Source: Bacillota bacterium
GTDB taxonomy: Bacteria; Bacillota; Clostridia; Acetivibrionales; DSM-1351
Assembly (NCBI GenBank): GCA_023393115.1
Contig: JAEWMS010000005.1
Location: 12,656-76,655, forward strand
DNA: 64,000 bases
Direction of reading: 5' to 3'
Below the pieces are notes generated by a model that did not search any database, had not been told where the DNA came from, and was given only the letters and a program-made list of their open reading frames with translations. Made by a program: the position numbers and the translations under genes. Below are positions 29,201 through 38,400 of the stretch, one piece after another; the first letter of the stretch is position 1, and each line of letters opens with the position of its first letter.

Positions 29201-30222
29201 TGAGGCTTGCTGTTACTTCTCCTTCAACTGCCGGCAGCAGAGATGCTAAATTGCCGTCTAAACAAAAAGGTGTTGATGGTTTTGTGGAAGGATATGCTCC
29301 AGCGTTAACAGCTGACGATACAAATAACATAATAGTTGGACTTTCCGATGTTCACGAGTATAAAATAGATGGCGGAGCCTGGACCTCTGTTAGTAAAATT
29401 CCTACTTTCTCTGGAACTAAAACAGTATTGGTCAGATTTAAAGCAACAGCCTCAAAACTTGCCAGTGAAGCTACTGAATTAAAGTTTACAGCCAATACAT
29501 TTACAGCTACTGCTAAACCTGCCACAACAACAGGTACCACAACTACAAAGGCCACTGTGACAATAGTACTTGACGAGAATACTAATCTGGTGAATTACTC
29601 CTTGAGTGCACAACAGTTAAGTGAGTGGTTCCAGATAACTTCCGAATCTGGTGATACTCACACGTGGGGAGATGCAACGGGTAAGTTCAACTCAACAGGA
29701 AAGGAACTTATTATTACCTTTAACGCAATAGGCGATATTAAGGTAGGGGATGTAATTAAATTTACTCCTGTGGCTTCTGCTGCAATACAAAATGCAAATT
29801 ACACCACATGTAAATTGGCCGGCAGTTTCCATACAACGCCTAAAGTAGTAAGCATAATGGCTGAAAATACAAATAATGATAGTGTATTCTCTAATGGAGA
29901 AAGATTGGTAATAAAATTTGATCAAGCTGTGAAGGAAGGAGTAAATATCAGTAACACAAATATTGCTAATTTCCTTATATTAACTGATGAATCGGGTGCA
30001 ACATCCAAAAAGTGGTCAAAATCTGGTTCTGCCAATCTGATGTTTGATTGGTCGACGGATAAAACAACACTATTTATAACATTTAATGTAGCAAACGATA
30101 CTGAATTGACCGTGGGTGATAAAATCAGGATAAGTGCAGACTGGAAGCTGACAGATGAAGAAAACACAACTGATGCATGTACCTCGACTAAGTACATAGG
30201 GGGAAGCTTTACAACACCATAA
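20251..30222 (+). CDS. Giant 3323-residue SLH surface protein with 13 internal repeats
   Basis: Very large exported protein. Domains read by eye: signal peptide (1-26); divergent SLH region at the N-terminus (about 38-200); Asn/Thr/Gly-rich segment like a right-handed parallel beta-helix (about 210-505); one Big_2-type Ig domain (about 512-600); a beta domain (605-730); thirteen repeats of about 95-120 residues (about 731-2114) with a recurring plan of G-S-x-x-G-T-T-K-I, a central W-x-Y-K, then Q-Y-x-x-L-A-A-V-D and K-A-Y; three longer beta repeats (about 2115-2510); then Ig-like/DUF4073-like modules to the end. No enzyme motif or sortase signal is visible. It follows the previous SLH gene by 51 nt and ends before a terminator. 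I do not recognise a named homologue; structural, adhesive or S-layer roles are inference. Confidence 0.85.
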   Translation: MKRLVKLITIILTIAYVLLIPLNSLAKEGGTISANTTTSLLSKWQGYGIVDKSISNSDLNKAIEKIDFISFINGIMKPTRKVETGFIDLPKDSWYEQEIAKAVAAGYIDKGNKTKFNPFSDITRLEAALMVKRVFGLELNDKRVLTKIKDAEALDSNQLEGFAAVIEKGYLTQVEEGRYVPYGVLKLSDALEILDICVGEVVSKSGTISDNVLGNMLVNTGSVTLKSMNVTGDLTIGEGVGNGDVRLDGVSINGKLIIRGGGPNTVTLTNTRIDDILVIDKSEGNVHVRTYGTTTINNTLIKSGCYLDESGLTTGKGFTDITLNKSTVENQRVDLNGDYNKLTVDESNLDVKLSGKAEGVDISKGATSNFTLDSGSVTVFNTKASQNLIDIIGGTITTLNIDTGAIGNKLTISGKTTVSNINIRENSNIELQKGTVEQLTLESNSTGSKLNISSGANLKNLTANASATISGNGSITNAYIYVPNVSMNIKPSGEYKRTGTETGSGSNDTNSSLPKITISNVYNRTIQLGSNDQKLNARASNEAEIFYSSADSSIVTVGEKGELTGVSAGTTEVYISAIKHGYAPAIATVKITVISKNKSSSGTLEISPDSGKAGSIVDNFAVRFTPGENIVNGRIVINLPVGFSATENDRISINSGAEVALTKSQIINEYTLSFSNISLAEGENIEVRLKNVEIPSGQQFVFSAVADSDGIGPKLPAGEVSCTFTADSLKELKGNGVNYSTPEYGSVKGTTKIASLSFVNISGATKWMISDTTEIPVYDQVLSGTDYVAGQDIQAVPNQQIMLAAVDSNNRVKAYAIIVIKAENIRPDDATALDPSSISVKPGIQAGTVMIDIPTSVTVDGATTWMYKVQNTPSTAILVDSVFDGTESYSADKDIKVSDYQYIVIAAVDNATSKKVKAYVSLPVAGKVSVEADRLVNGINYKGPGTGSVPGAIMIDSLNSGSFDISSWQYVVLGKAAVIPAKGALAETYRKYVENKEFVVYAEKDNIFAAAGQHVLLVGVSVDGKIIAYADITVDSGVVRREDAPAIPATNVVGPVMGAKAGTISVTTNFSTPVAGATKYKYKFQNDQPVAPQINIKADGFSDLETSISATGKYLVLVAVDNSGLIKAWMYKEVDPGVIRPADAYLLKVTNGEYTKPVPGTTIGAISLSINQTQIETNIGKQVSQWWYKLSDKDFDNPYTGSNITGDMIAYTPGQDIGNVSEDQYLLIIGTDGSGTITYLKERIQYDQIKQGDAKVLKSSAEDSVNFNYSVPEPGDKSGQTKITTLKPVSGAYAWEYKTSDTPVTAPGSNTSAVTLGTSQYSPNQSITVDKQYLVLYAVDNNNSKRIKAYANIPIGEAQKRPMDLVEGHNYRITTGSTKGTVAISFLSFADLGATAPYTGWSWKYAVVDTKYIPGRGTEASKIPGITDIVSTPTNITAKEGQYLLLIAAENGLVKGFANISVSSVINPGNAELITPDCYTLTKGSVEGTTRFAALNMGISGQTKWAYAIKEGSSTTTPILKDVVFGTIGAKALDQTKDIPINYGQTILLLAIDNAGKVKGYVYIPVTEDQIQAPFAINLSLEAYKGIYSGPSKGSKAGSTKIALKSDTGNIPLDAGGVIIWKYKKGTSLETPHLNDDAGDGSGYLGYLSTKDIENAKVGEQLLIVAVSQNPDGSERVKAYLKFTLISDWISSAEMKELTPEYYGTPSPGSEPGTTKFANLELFEFKGCQWKVKVSDTDIKIYEDTIFTGTIYKEGDNIAVKQNQYVVLAAVDTSGKVKGYKNILIDKPEYLNAPGLKSGDNYAAPKWGSQEGTTSVYVSPKGLVGNIVFVVKVTNSIENIVAESTISYTSPAAIDINYSTYKAYTTNSDISVKAGQYILLAAVDADTKKVVAYRNIPVVEANIMPEGADTLDININYLPLQPGAAAGTTKIPLKGFDGVNANTWLVKVVTAPITSVALDSVDNDAKVYVSNADISVKPGDYVILYAASKVGTDPYKIKAFACIPVNSDDIRGAAPELVISAAPIPGTVLNTTSVVTTGVTLPSGATMIRYLVGNSSAGTILKDSDMSRLPEYKPSGSNIPANEGQYLVFVATDDSGYVKAVSKEIKLTAEMIKNVVLTLGGSVFPAVSEGQIATGGQTITLTLDSAEWADDAITTNKSVLLSSFVAATENDKWATAMGKVTMIDKSADSRTITIKLSESTYDITANQKITVTIPAKLIKGAVKPVTAKETINVSVVSGLGVTLMLDKTSVTSFSQNDIKAGTVKIIITLTGGGKFTSDVDSSTEKKNAILNGLKATYNTTEWSDVLSKATLTLNSESKLTIELKDETYDPKGNEVISVTIPAKDSSGNYIIDGAVNNAEYSGKITIYSNISAALSGTLVSPPVTEADIVAGSETLVITLTNGKWASDIASNATVSKALFDGLTVSPTVSTNDTNSWKNKVIANLKTANIKVNSDTEIVITLPAATGYAISADQSIVVNIPSVCIAGGIKDKLIAPQSIIITNIAPAVPAVVKNVSVTGSAIEYKKDDKILISVEFDTAIDVTGTPKITLNTGKDALYKGKAADNTLTFEYTVVSGDNTTKLDYKTTSSLVLNNGTINNGETPAKLTLPSPGAKGSISDPLKTPIVVDTVAPSFTNTGAPKQTATKAETTADITFTINEDGKVYYVVIENGSSISTPTVQQIADWNTTTPAPASVVAKGKVDAIANVAGTMTITGLAPNKKYNVYMLTEDNLQNRATAVKTLSGVQTIDVTPPTVEIVSVVPSDYSVSLVVKSNETGNIFVVAKLHGSTAPTKTELTGSKFKAVVDSDNVNKEITINVTGLTVSTDYDIYVAGNDKASTPNISDPKVDSATTKSLDLTKVDVDLANNKLLNTNALMQYSINGGVWKDCTAATTNVTFDLVDDPDTIKVQIKEKSNPTNPIQTIILYRGDDASISRSMIDFDIAAGTITNKTDINLEFRIDQNVWKQLKAKTTVSGVNFVPGTLYLRLAVTSPSTAGSRDAKLPSKQKGVDGFVEGYAPALTADDTNNIIVGLSDVHEYKIDGGAWTSVSKIPTFSGTKTVLVRFKATASKLASEATELKFTANTFTATAKPATTTGTTTTKATVTIVLDENTNLVNYSLSAQQLSEWFQITSESGDTHTWGDATGKFNSTGKELIITFNAIGDIKVGDVIKFTPVASAAIQNANYTTCKLAGSFHTTPKVVSIMAENTNNDSVFSNGERLVIKFDQAVKEGVNISNTNIANFLILTDESGATSKKWSKSGSANLMFDWSTDKTTLFITFNVANDTELTVGDKIRISADWKLTDEENTTDACTSTKYIGGSFTTP

Positions 30223-30280
30223 GTCATGCTTAATAATCAAATTATTGAACCATAGCCCTGAAGCCTTGGTAAATATAAAA

Positions 30281-30324
30281 GAGTTCTAATTATACTCCAT
30301 ACGGTGTGATTAGAACTTTTTTTA
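30281..30324 (+). terminator. Terminator after the giant SLH gene
   Basis: GAGTTCTAATTATAC (30281-30295) pairs with GTGTGATTAGAACTT (from 30304) with minor wobble, followed by a run of seven T. Confidence 0.9.
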
Positions 30325-30352
30325 CGTTTTGTTTACAAGTGTGTATAATATA

Positions 30353-30380
30353 TAAGTAAATAGTGCCAAAAAGCCGATAA
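30353..30380 (+). promoter_or_regulatory. Sigma-28-like promoter motif before the 1622-residue SLH gene
   Basis: GCCGATAA (30373-30380) with TAAG (30353-30356) 16 nt upstream. The last base of the box lies 44 nt before the start codon, the same distance as in the motif at 50687. Confidence 0.45.
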
Positions 30381-30423
30381 ATAGGTTAGCGAAGTAGTAT
30401 TTAACTCCAGGGGGTAATTTTAC

Positions 30424-33400
30424 ATGAAATCTAAGTTAAGATTTATTTCAATAATTGTAATTCTAAGTATGATATTTCCGATACTATCTGGGGTTATTCA
30501 GCCGGTTTTTGCCGCCACTGAGCTTCAGGATGTTAAGGTTGTATATAATACTAGTACAGCTACTGCAACTATTAGCTGGAGATCTGTTCCCAATATTACC
30601 GATGGCAAAATCACATATCATGTTCCAGACGGAACAGCAACTGGCGTAAAAGAAGAGGAAATTCTACTAACTGCGCCTGTGACAAATTCGGTGCAAATAC
30701 CGAATATTAGAAAAGATGTAATGTATGATTTCAAAATTACATTGACCGATAGTAGTGGTTTTACATATGAGGGTAGCAAGTACTTCCTTGGAGGAGTTAC
30801 AGTAAAGGCCACAAATGTTGAGCAGCAATCTGTAAAAATGACCGGTGGTGGTATGGAAACCGGTATATATCCTGCAGTGAAGCTGACTTGGAATATGCCA
30901 AAAGTATATGACAACGTGGGCAGTATGATACCTTTGGACAGCATGCCTAATTTGTTCTATGCAGATACCATTAACTTCAAATTTAAAATTGAATTAGATC
31001 GTATGCTTAAGGATGTTAATGTTAAATGGGATTCCAGTAGATATGTGGCCTCTATAGATGGAGGAACCCAGTGTGATGTTCTAAGGGATTCAAATGATCA
31101 GTTCTCGTTTTACCTGCTTGGAAGAAAGGATGAAAATACAGACATATCATCTCAGCCTTTGCCAAAAGGTTTAGAAGGGAATCAGAGCTATGTTATACAG
31201 TATCCCGATTTCCTTCCAAGCACAATATACAAAATATCAATGATAACTATTTTCTATAATAATGCTATAGGTGATGATTCCGGAGTAATAAGCGGAGTAA
31301 CGCAAAACTCCATAGATTCCGATTATATATGTACTCCGGTAAGGTTTCAATTGACAAAGGATACATTGGATAACTTATATGTCCGCGTATTCCGAGTAAA
31401 TCAGAAAGGTGTTCCCCTTCTTAATCTTACATATGATGTACAGACTAGCTATGGGTCATCGTGGAAACCCAGTGAGAATGTCATTAATGATAGGGATTTA
31501 GGTACTGATCCTGCCCCGATTATTGACATTATTAAGGGTGAGAACAATCCTGTAAAATACAGAATTGTTGTAATAGAAGGTAGAATTCAATCACCTGTTA
31601 TGGAATATAGTATGCAGGATGACCTTGTAAAGCCTCCTGTACCAAACAATATACTGACAAATGTGGAACTGCAATATCCGGATCCAGCTACGACTACTGT
31701 AAAAGAAACATCCTCAAAGGTTACAATTACCTGGGATTATCCTGGTGACGATTTGTGGGAACAGATAAAAAATCAGGACTACTATTTTCATTTTAATTTA
31801 AGTCTTGCAGAGGATCCTATAAGTACTCCACAAAAGCTTATTGTGGATGGAGAAGAAAAGTTTTTTGAAGTAAAATTCAGAGATGTATTAAGTGTAAGTG
31901 CAAGTAAAATAGTTGTAGACAAAACCGGAACCAAGCCAAGGCTGAAATATGAGGTGGATGGTTATAAGCTGTTTAGAGTTGTAGGTCAAAATGATGAAAT
32001 TGGTTTACCAAACATGGAACCTGCAAATGCGTACCAGCCGGCCCAAGCATACCCTGAACATCTGCTTCCGAATAAAACCTATTACCTTCAGATGTTCACA
32101 AGTACTAGTGGTCAAAGGGACAAGGAGTACGTGGTTGGAGATTCTTTTTCAGAAAAGTCTCTTATAACCAGCTTTACGACGCTTTCTCCAGCCTCCAGAG
32201 ACGTAACTGTTCCAAAATATTTGCAGCTGGTAGAACCCCCTGTAGTAACTCCGAGTGACAGTGGTACTCCAAAGGAGGCTACTGTAAAATTGAGATTTGA
32301 CCAGATAACAGTAGATTGGAAAAGCATTTCACCTGAGACAGCCGGAGAAGGTCAAATATATTATGATCTGTATATGAGTACAAGTCCTGATAGTTCAAAC
32401 TTTGCTAAAATCGGTACTTTTCCTGATTTAGCAAAGGGAGATGTAGACTTTTCAGCGCAACTTGACAAAAACACTACATGGGTAAATGCAAAAATAAACA
32501 AGTTTACCGGTGCTAATGCAGGAATCTTTGGGAATTCTTTAGCACCTAACTCCACATATTATTTTATGGTTAAGGTAAGGCTAATTCTTCCAAATGGTGA
32601 TACCAAGGAGTCAATAAACTCTGTTTTGCTACCTGTAACCATTCCAAGAGGGGAACCAACGGATCCGGACGACTCAGTTCTTCGACCCGAGGCGCCTGAG
32701 GATTTTGCCATAGCAGTGGATGAAAACGGGGACCAGCTGTTGACCGGACAGAGGGTGACCTTTGAATGGACAATTAGAGATAACAAAGCGGCATATGAAC
32801 TGATAGCAACTTCGTCAAGAGTGGCTCCCGATGCTACAACCGACGCAGGTGGCGGTATTAATACAGACCCCACATATATAAGCTTTATAGGAACCTTTGG
32901 AAACAGGGGAAATGACGGAGATGGTACCGACCTCGTTATGAATCCCAACATAACTCCATTACCTGGAAAATTTGAAATAATCCAGGGTGAGGACGGCACT
33001 TCGAAGTGCAGATATACCATTGATACCTGGCTGTTTCCAAACAAGGTATATTACTTTAGTTTAAGAGCACTGACGATGGAAAACCATGTGGTTCAAAAAT
33101 CCAGTGTTTGGATTTCAATACCTGTTACTACTACATTAATAGAGAGTCCTACAATGCTTCAGGTGGTTAATGACTGTTCATTAGCCTTCAATTGGTATGG
33201 AACTCTGTCTGCTGAGAGCTATCAAATCAGGTTGAAGCCTGTAGGTGAAATAGATTACGTTGTACTCAAAAAGACACAGTACACAATAGTACAGGATTCA
33301 AAGTACTATAATTATGCACGGACAACGAAGGATATTAGTCTGAAACCGGATACCGAATATAACATACAGGTTGTAAGCAAGGTAAATGGTGTTGAAAGTG

Positions 33401-35292
33401 TCATTGATATCTTAAAATATTCATCCAATGATTATTACAAGACAAGGGATGATTATCATGAGATAGATGTAAGATGGCAGGGAGTCGCAATTGATCCTTA
33501 TACTGAGTTCGAAATAGCAATTAAGACAGAGGATGATACTGAGTATACCGTTCTGGACAACAGTAAGGATTTGGAACAGTATGTTGATCTTTCAACCCAT
33601 ACATATCCGTACTATATAGAAAAGAGTATAAATAATGTAAATAATAGCTACTATACGTACAATGCCAGAATTAAATCGGTTGAGGTGACCTTACCGGATG
33701 GTACAAAAGAACATAAGGCACTAAAATCCAATACCAAGTACTATATCAAGGTCAGAGCAAAAAAGACAGATTCTATAAATATGGAAGCTGTAGCAAGATC
33801 TAAATACGCGGGTCCTGTAAACACCAGAACTGAGTTTAATCAAGATGATTATGATGATGTTGATGACGATACTGGTAATACAGCCAAATTTTTGGACATG
33901 CTGGATGAACTGGAGAAGAACATATACTGGGAAGTAAATAGGGTTAACAGCTCTATAAATAAGATTTACGTTAAGGATGAAAGAATTGTAAATCTTCTTG
34001 AAACCCCTGGCAACTATTCAATAACGCTTGACTTATCTCAGAGCCCGGGTTATGTGTACAACGAAGAGATTTATATGGCCAAAAGTATACTGGTAGCATT
34101 GAAGGGCACAAGCAAAAGTTTTATTATTAAGTTAAAAGGTATCGAGTATACAATCAGACCTGACACTTTTGATGTTGAAAACATGGAAGAGTTTAAAAAG
34201 GCTTCAGAGCTAAGCGGTTCAAAGGACGTCTATTTGCAGCTTAACAATACTCAAAGTTCAGGTATACAGCCTGTGGGGCCGGAGAATACTTCTGAAGCTT
34301 CAAAAATGAATGTACTGTCCACTCAGGTAGTAGCGTCCAGAAAAACCAGCACTGCCATAAAGGATATGATAAAGGATAAGCTCTACAATGAGAAAACAGG
34401 TATTATTCAGAAAAAGCTGGCAGTGTTGAAAAACCCAAATAACAGCAAAACAAAAGGGAAGCAAGAGGAGGTAGATAAATACCTGCTCCAGCTTGTTGAC
34501 GAGATCAAGAGTGAACTTTCCTATTATATAGATGACATAATTAATGGAGCCAGTTACTCAAATGGTTTATTCATGGAAAAATACAGTGTTACCAAGTTTA
34601 GTTCACCGATGGCAATAAAGATGCAGTATCAGGGAAGTACATTGGCTAATCCGTATGTTTTATACAGTTCAAGTGGAAACTGGCAGAAGCTTTCCATGAA
34701 TATTAAACGTGAAACAGGCTTCTTGAGTTATTATGTAACCGGTACCGGTAAGTATGTTATTTTCTCCGCAAAAGATATAACATCAACGATATCGGATGAT
34801 AATCCAGCCAAGGAGTATATCACCAAGCTTGCATCAAATTATGATCTGGCGGCTGTATTTTCAGGTGCGGAAAACTCATTTAATGCAAAACTTACAGTAA
34901 CAGTTAAGGAAGCCGTACTATTATTTGAGTTAATATCTGAGTCTAGGGTTGACGATCAGAAGAGTGTAAAAGATAAGGCAAAAGCCTATGGACTTGATAA
35001 AATTATTAATGTTACAAATTTAAATAGGAATATTACCAAACAGGAGACAGCCGCAGTTGTGATAAAACTATACTGCCAGAAGACCGGCGCAGATTATAGT
35101 AAGCTAAAGGCATCCTTTAGAAAGTCTATAATGGATGACAATAATATAGCAGACAAATATGCTATACCTGTTTATGCTTGCCTGGAAATGAATATTATGA
35201 GTTTGGATTCCGATTCAAAATTCAATCCTTCTAATACCATTAACAGAGCCGAATTTGTCGTTGCTGTAGAAAAAATGCTTGATAGTCTGTAA
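30424..35292 (+). CDS. Exported multi-FN3 protein with C-terminal SLH domains (1622 residues)
   Basis: Signal peptide at 1-31 ending AAT. Then a long array of FN3-like modules, many marked by phrases such as L-x-P-x-T-x-Y-Y-x-x-V, interspersed with larger beta domains (to about 1140). A linker with the acidic run DDYDDVDDD precedes a conserved 300-residue region, and SLH domains occupy about 1460-1622. The gene downstream has the same order, including a similar T-R-T...DDYD linker, so the two look paralogous. Start ATG 30424 follows AGGGGGT. No enzymatic motif; probably an anchored surface scaffold or adhesin. It is transcribed from its own promoter after a terminator. Confidence 0.86.
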   Translation: MKSKLRFISIIVILSMIFPILSGVIQPVFAATELQDVKVVYNTSTATATISWRSVPNITDGKITYHVPDGTATGVKEEEILLTAPVTNSVQIPNIRKDVMYDFKITLTDSSGFTYEGSKYFLGGVTVKATNVEQQSVKMTGGGMETGIYPAVKLTWNMPKVYDNVGSMIPLDSMPNLFYADTINFKFKIELDRMLKDVNVKWDSSRYVASIDGGTQCDVLRDSNDQFSFYLLGRKDENTDISSQPLPKGLEGNQSYVIQYPDFLPSTIYKISMITIFYNNAIGDDSGVISGVTQNSIDSDYICTPVRFQLTKDTLDNLYVRVFRVNQKGVPLLNLTYDVQTSYGSSWKPSENVINDRDLGTDPAPIIDIIKGENNPVKYRIVVIEGRIQSPVMEYSMQDDLVKPPVPNNILTNVELQYPDPATTTVKETSSKVTITWDYPGDDLWEQIKNQDYYFHFNLSLAEDPISTPQKLIVDGEEKFFEVKFRDVLSVSASKIVVDKTGTKPRLKYEVDGYKLFRVVGQNDEIGLPNMEPANAYQPAQAYPEHLLPNKTYYLQMFTSTSGQRDKEYVVGDSFSEKSLITSFTTLSPASRDVTVPKYLQLVEPPVVTPSDSGTPKEATVKLRFDQITVDWKSISPETAGEGQIYYDLYMSTSPDSSNFAKIGTFPDLAKGDVDFSAQLDKNTTWVNAKINKFTGANAGIFGNSLAPNSTYYFMVKVRLILPNGDTKESINSVLLPVTIPRGEPTDPDDSVLRPEAPEDFAIAVDENGDQLLTGQRVTFEWTIRDNKAAYELIATSSRVAPDATTDAGGGINTDPTYISFIGTFGNRGNDGDGTDLVMNPNITPLPGKFEIIQGEDGTSKCRYTIDTWLFPNKVYYFSLRALTMENHVVQKSSVWISIPVTTTLIESPTMLQVVNDCSLAFNWYGTLSAESYQIRLKPVGEIDYVVLKKTQYTIVQDSKYYNYARTTKDISLKPDTEYNIQVVSKVNGVESVIDILKYSSNDYYKTRDDYHEIDVRWQGVAIDPYTEFEIAIKTEDDTEYTVLDNSKDLEQYVDLSTHTYPYYIEKSINNVNNSYYTYNARIKSVEVTLPDGTKEHKALKSNTKYYIKVRAKKTDSINMEAVARSKYAGPVNTRTEFNQDDYDDVDDDTGNTAKFLDMLDELEKNIYWEVNRVNSSINKIYVKDERIVNLLETPGNYSITLDLSQSPGYVYNEEIYMAKSILVALKGTSKSFIIKLKGIEYTIRPDTFDVENMEEFKKASELSGSKDVYLQLNNTQSSGIQPVGPENTSEASKMNVLSTQVVASRKTSTAIKDMIKDKLYNEKTGIIQKKLAVLKNPNNSKTKGKQEEVDKYLLQLVDEIKSELSYYIDDIINGASYSNGLFMEKYSVTKFSSPMAIKMQYQGSTLANPYVLYSSSGNWQKLSMNIKRETGFLSYYVTGTGKYVIFSAKDITSTISDDNPAKEYITKLASNYDLAAVFSGAENSFNAKLTVTVKEAVLLFELISESRVDDQKSVKDKAKAYGLDKIINVTNLNRNITKQETAAVVIKLYCQKTGADYSKLKASFRKSIMDDNNIADKYAIPVYACLEMNIMSLDSDSKFNPSNTINRAEFVVAVEKMLDSL

Positions 35293-35410
35293 AGTATGCA
35301 AAGTTTGTAAGTTTGTAAAGGCTGTTAAGTATTAGCTTTTTAGAACAGGAAAGACATTAAGTATAGTTCATTTTGGCCGCTTTTGCGGCAGCTGGGGGTT
35401 AACGTTTACA

Positions 35411-38400
35411 ATGAGAACAAAAAGAATACTGGCGGGAATAATATTAATTGCATTTATTATTACATCATTTGGAATGTACGGAGTTTTCGGTGCAGATATT
35501 CCAACACAGTCGGCCCCTTCAGGTTTAAAAATAGCGGCTACTGATGCAGCGGAACCTGCTATTGGCTACAGTCAACATCAAGGAGGGGAGTCGGGGTTTT
35601 ATGCAGACATAACCTGGGATAATCTAGCTAAACCATCCGGTATAACCGTGTTAGGACAGTACATAAATATATACCTTGAGGAATCACCTAAAGGTTATAA
35701 GGCTGCCAAACCGGTTTACGCCCATGAAAAAGCACTGGATGCAGGTACAAAGCCTATACGATTGAAAGACTTGAAATCGGGAACAGTTTATAAGGCAAAT
35801 GCCAGAGCTTATTATGAATACCCCAATCCGTTACCCACCGGACCTATTCTAAAATCCGGGGAATCAACAAATTCCAATTCGGTAAGATTTATGACCGATA
35901 TAAATGTTCAATGCTTTTCGGCAGGGACAGGACAGGTTAAAATTGTGTGGGATGATGTATGGGTTGATGGGAAGAGAATAAGTTATAAATTGTATGTTTC
36001 AGAAGACAAGGATTTTAAAAATACCTTCCCAATAACTATAAATGAGGATAATATTAGCAAAGATGGTCCGGCCGTTGTTAATGAGAGTGATGGAACACTT
36101 GAGTATGTTCAGAATGTAAAAAATTCAGGACGTGTGTATTATGTTAAATTAGTACCATCCCTTGACGACAAAACAATCGTAAAAAGCGATGTAGAAAAAG
36201 TATTTGCTACGTCTACTAATATATTGGTTAAAACTTCAAAGATGTTTAAAAATGATTCAGGAACGGTTTGGAAACTTGAATGGAGCCCTGTATTAACCAG
36301 TCTTTCCGGGGCTGAAAGTAATGTAAAGGTTGAATATGAAATAACCAGCTATGATGCTCAGAATAAAGAGACAACCCTTGCAGTAAAAGAAGGTACCATG
36401 CATGTAATAACAGTGCCGGATAATTCGCCTACCGTATACTATAAAATAAGGGCTAATGTTACAAAGGATGGACAGCCCTATTATCCTCCAGCCCTAAATA
36501 TTAAGCTGGAATCCGAAAAGTTTGCTTTAATGGAAATGGAAATACCAACAACCCCTTCCATGCCTGTTATAGTTCCTAGTATCAAGGACTCAACCGGAAA
36601 AGTTATAATTTCCTATGAAGATATGGTTACAGCTGAAGGTCCTATTAAGGGTGAACTGGGTAAGGATACTGCAACAGTACTTTGGGAAGCTCCCAGAAAA
36701 GCTGACGGTAGCATTGATAACGGAGTTTTATATGACATTTGGCTGATAGAGGATGCAAATACAATTGATGATCCTCCAACCAGTACTCTTATACAAGAGT
36801 CTTATCTCCCGGTAGAGGCGAATTTTGTTAGAGATGCTACTAATAATAATCAAATAGTTGGTTATAAGTATAAACTTACCAACCTGATACCAAATCATAC
36901 ATACTATTTTAAGATAGTAGCTAAAAAAATATTTGCTGAAGAGGTAGATGGGATCATCCAAAATGTAACTCGAACCTCCATACCTGCAGTCAAACTTATC
37001 ATAACACCACCGGGCGGAGGCATTGATACACCTTTGATTCCTTCAAATCCTCCTCTTGAAATAAAGAAGCAGGCTGATACTAAAAAACCAATGCTCACTG
37101 AAGACAGTGTTACAATACAATTGAAAAACAGATGGTATGAATTATTTGACAAGATACAAAACACAGGTAAGTGGTATTACGTTAAAACTGATAAAACAAA
37201 TCGTACTGACACAGATATAGAGTATAATCCATATGACCCGAATAATCCGTCAGATAAAAAATACCGTAAAGTGGAGTATGGAGAAGGTGTTTCCCTGTAT
37301 GTGGGTGTTGAAGAGTATGTTGAGGGTATCGAACAAAAAGTTTCGGATCTAAACAAATATCCTGTGGAGAATTACAAGGTCGGAAACATCCCGGCAAACC
37401 CTATAGCACCTGCCAATCAGGATGCTTATGAAAACCTTAATAAGGATTTAAATGCTCCCGAGGGGTTCGATACTAATGGAATGCCAGTATACGCTGCCCA
37501 CAATATTATCATACCGGTAAATGAACTTGAGCCCAATACCACCTATATTCTGTGGGTAAGGGCAACAAGGCCTGATCCGGAAAATCCCGGCCAGTTGTTG
37601 ATATCCGATGTATCAAATCCTCTAATTTTCACTACTCTGCCAGCTTCTGGCCAGGATGTAGAAATGCCAACTGTGCCAAATCTGAGCTATAACAATGTTT
37701 CAGATACCTTTGTAGATCTGGTATGGGATTACAAAGAGGGGAACAAGTACTACATTAAGTATGGGACTGTAGATAACCCTGACAGAGCAGGTAATCCAGT
37801 GGAGGTTACCACCGCAGAAATAGTAGAGTCAGGTCTGAGTTACTATAGGATACCTGGACTTAAGCCAGATACACAATACTATTTTTGGATTCAGGCCGAA
37901 GCCTTTAGCTCGGATCAAACTATAAGTGAAAAGTCAGTATGGAGTGATTCACTGCTGATTAAAACCCTTAAAGAACTGCCACCTGCTACTCCTAGAGGTT
38001 TTGGTGTGAAAAACACTTCTGATGCGGTTACCAATACAACTATTACCTTTGAATGGATACAGGAAGATAATCTTGAGTACATACTTGAAATCGCCAGCAG
38101 TGTAGATTATACCGACGCAAAGGAATATAGTGCCGGAAGCGTTTCGGAATTCAAGGCTACAGGCCTTATTTCCAACCACAAATATTTTGCAAGATTGTAT
38201 GCATATGATCCGGCAAAAAAACTGCGTTCTCAGCCGACCCAGAGCATATATGTCAGAACACGCACAAGCACAGATGATTATGACTCTGATAAGGATATAG
38301 ACAGCGTTATAACAGGAGATTTTATTAATAAAGGAACTACAGCAATCGGCGGAGTATGGACAATTAAGATAATTGGAGTCAATGCTGACAGGCTTGTAGA

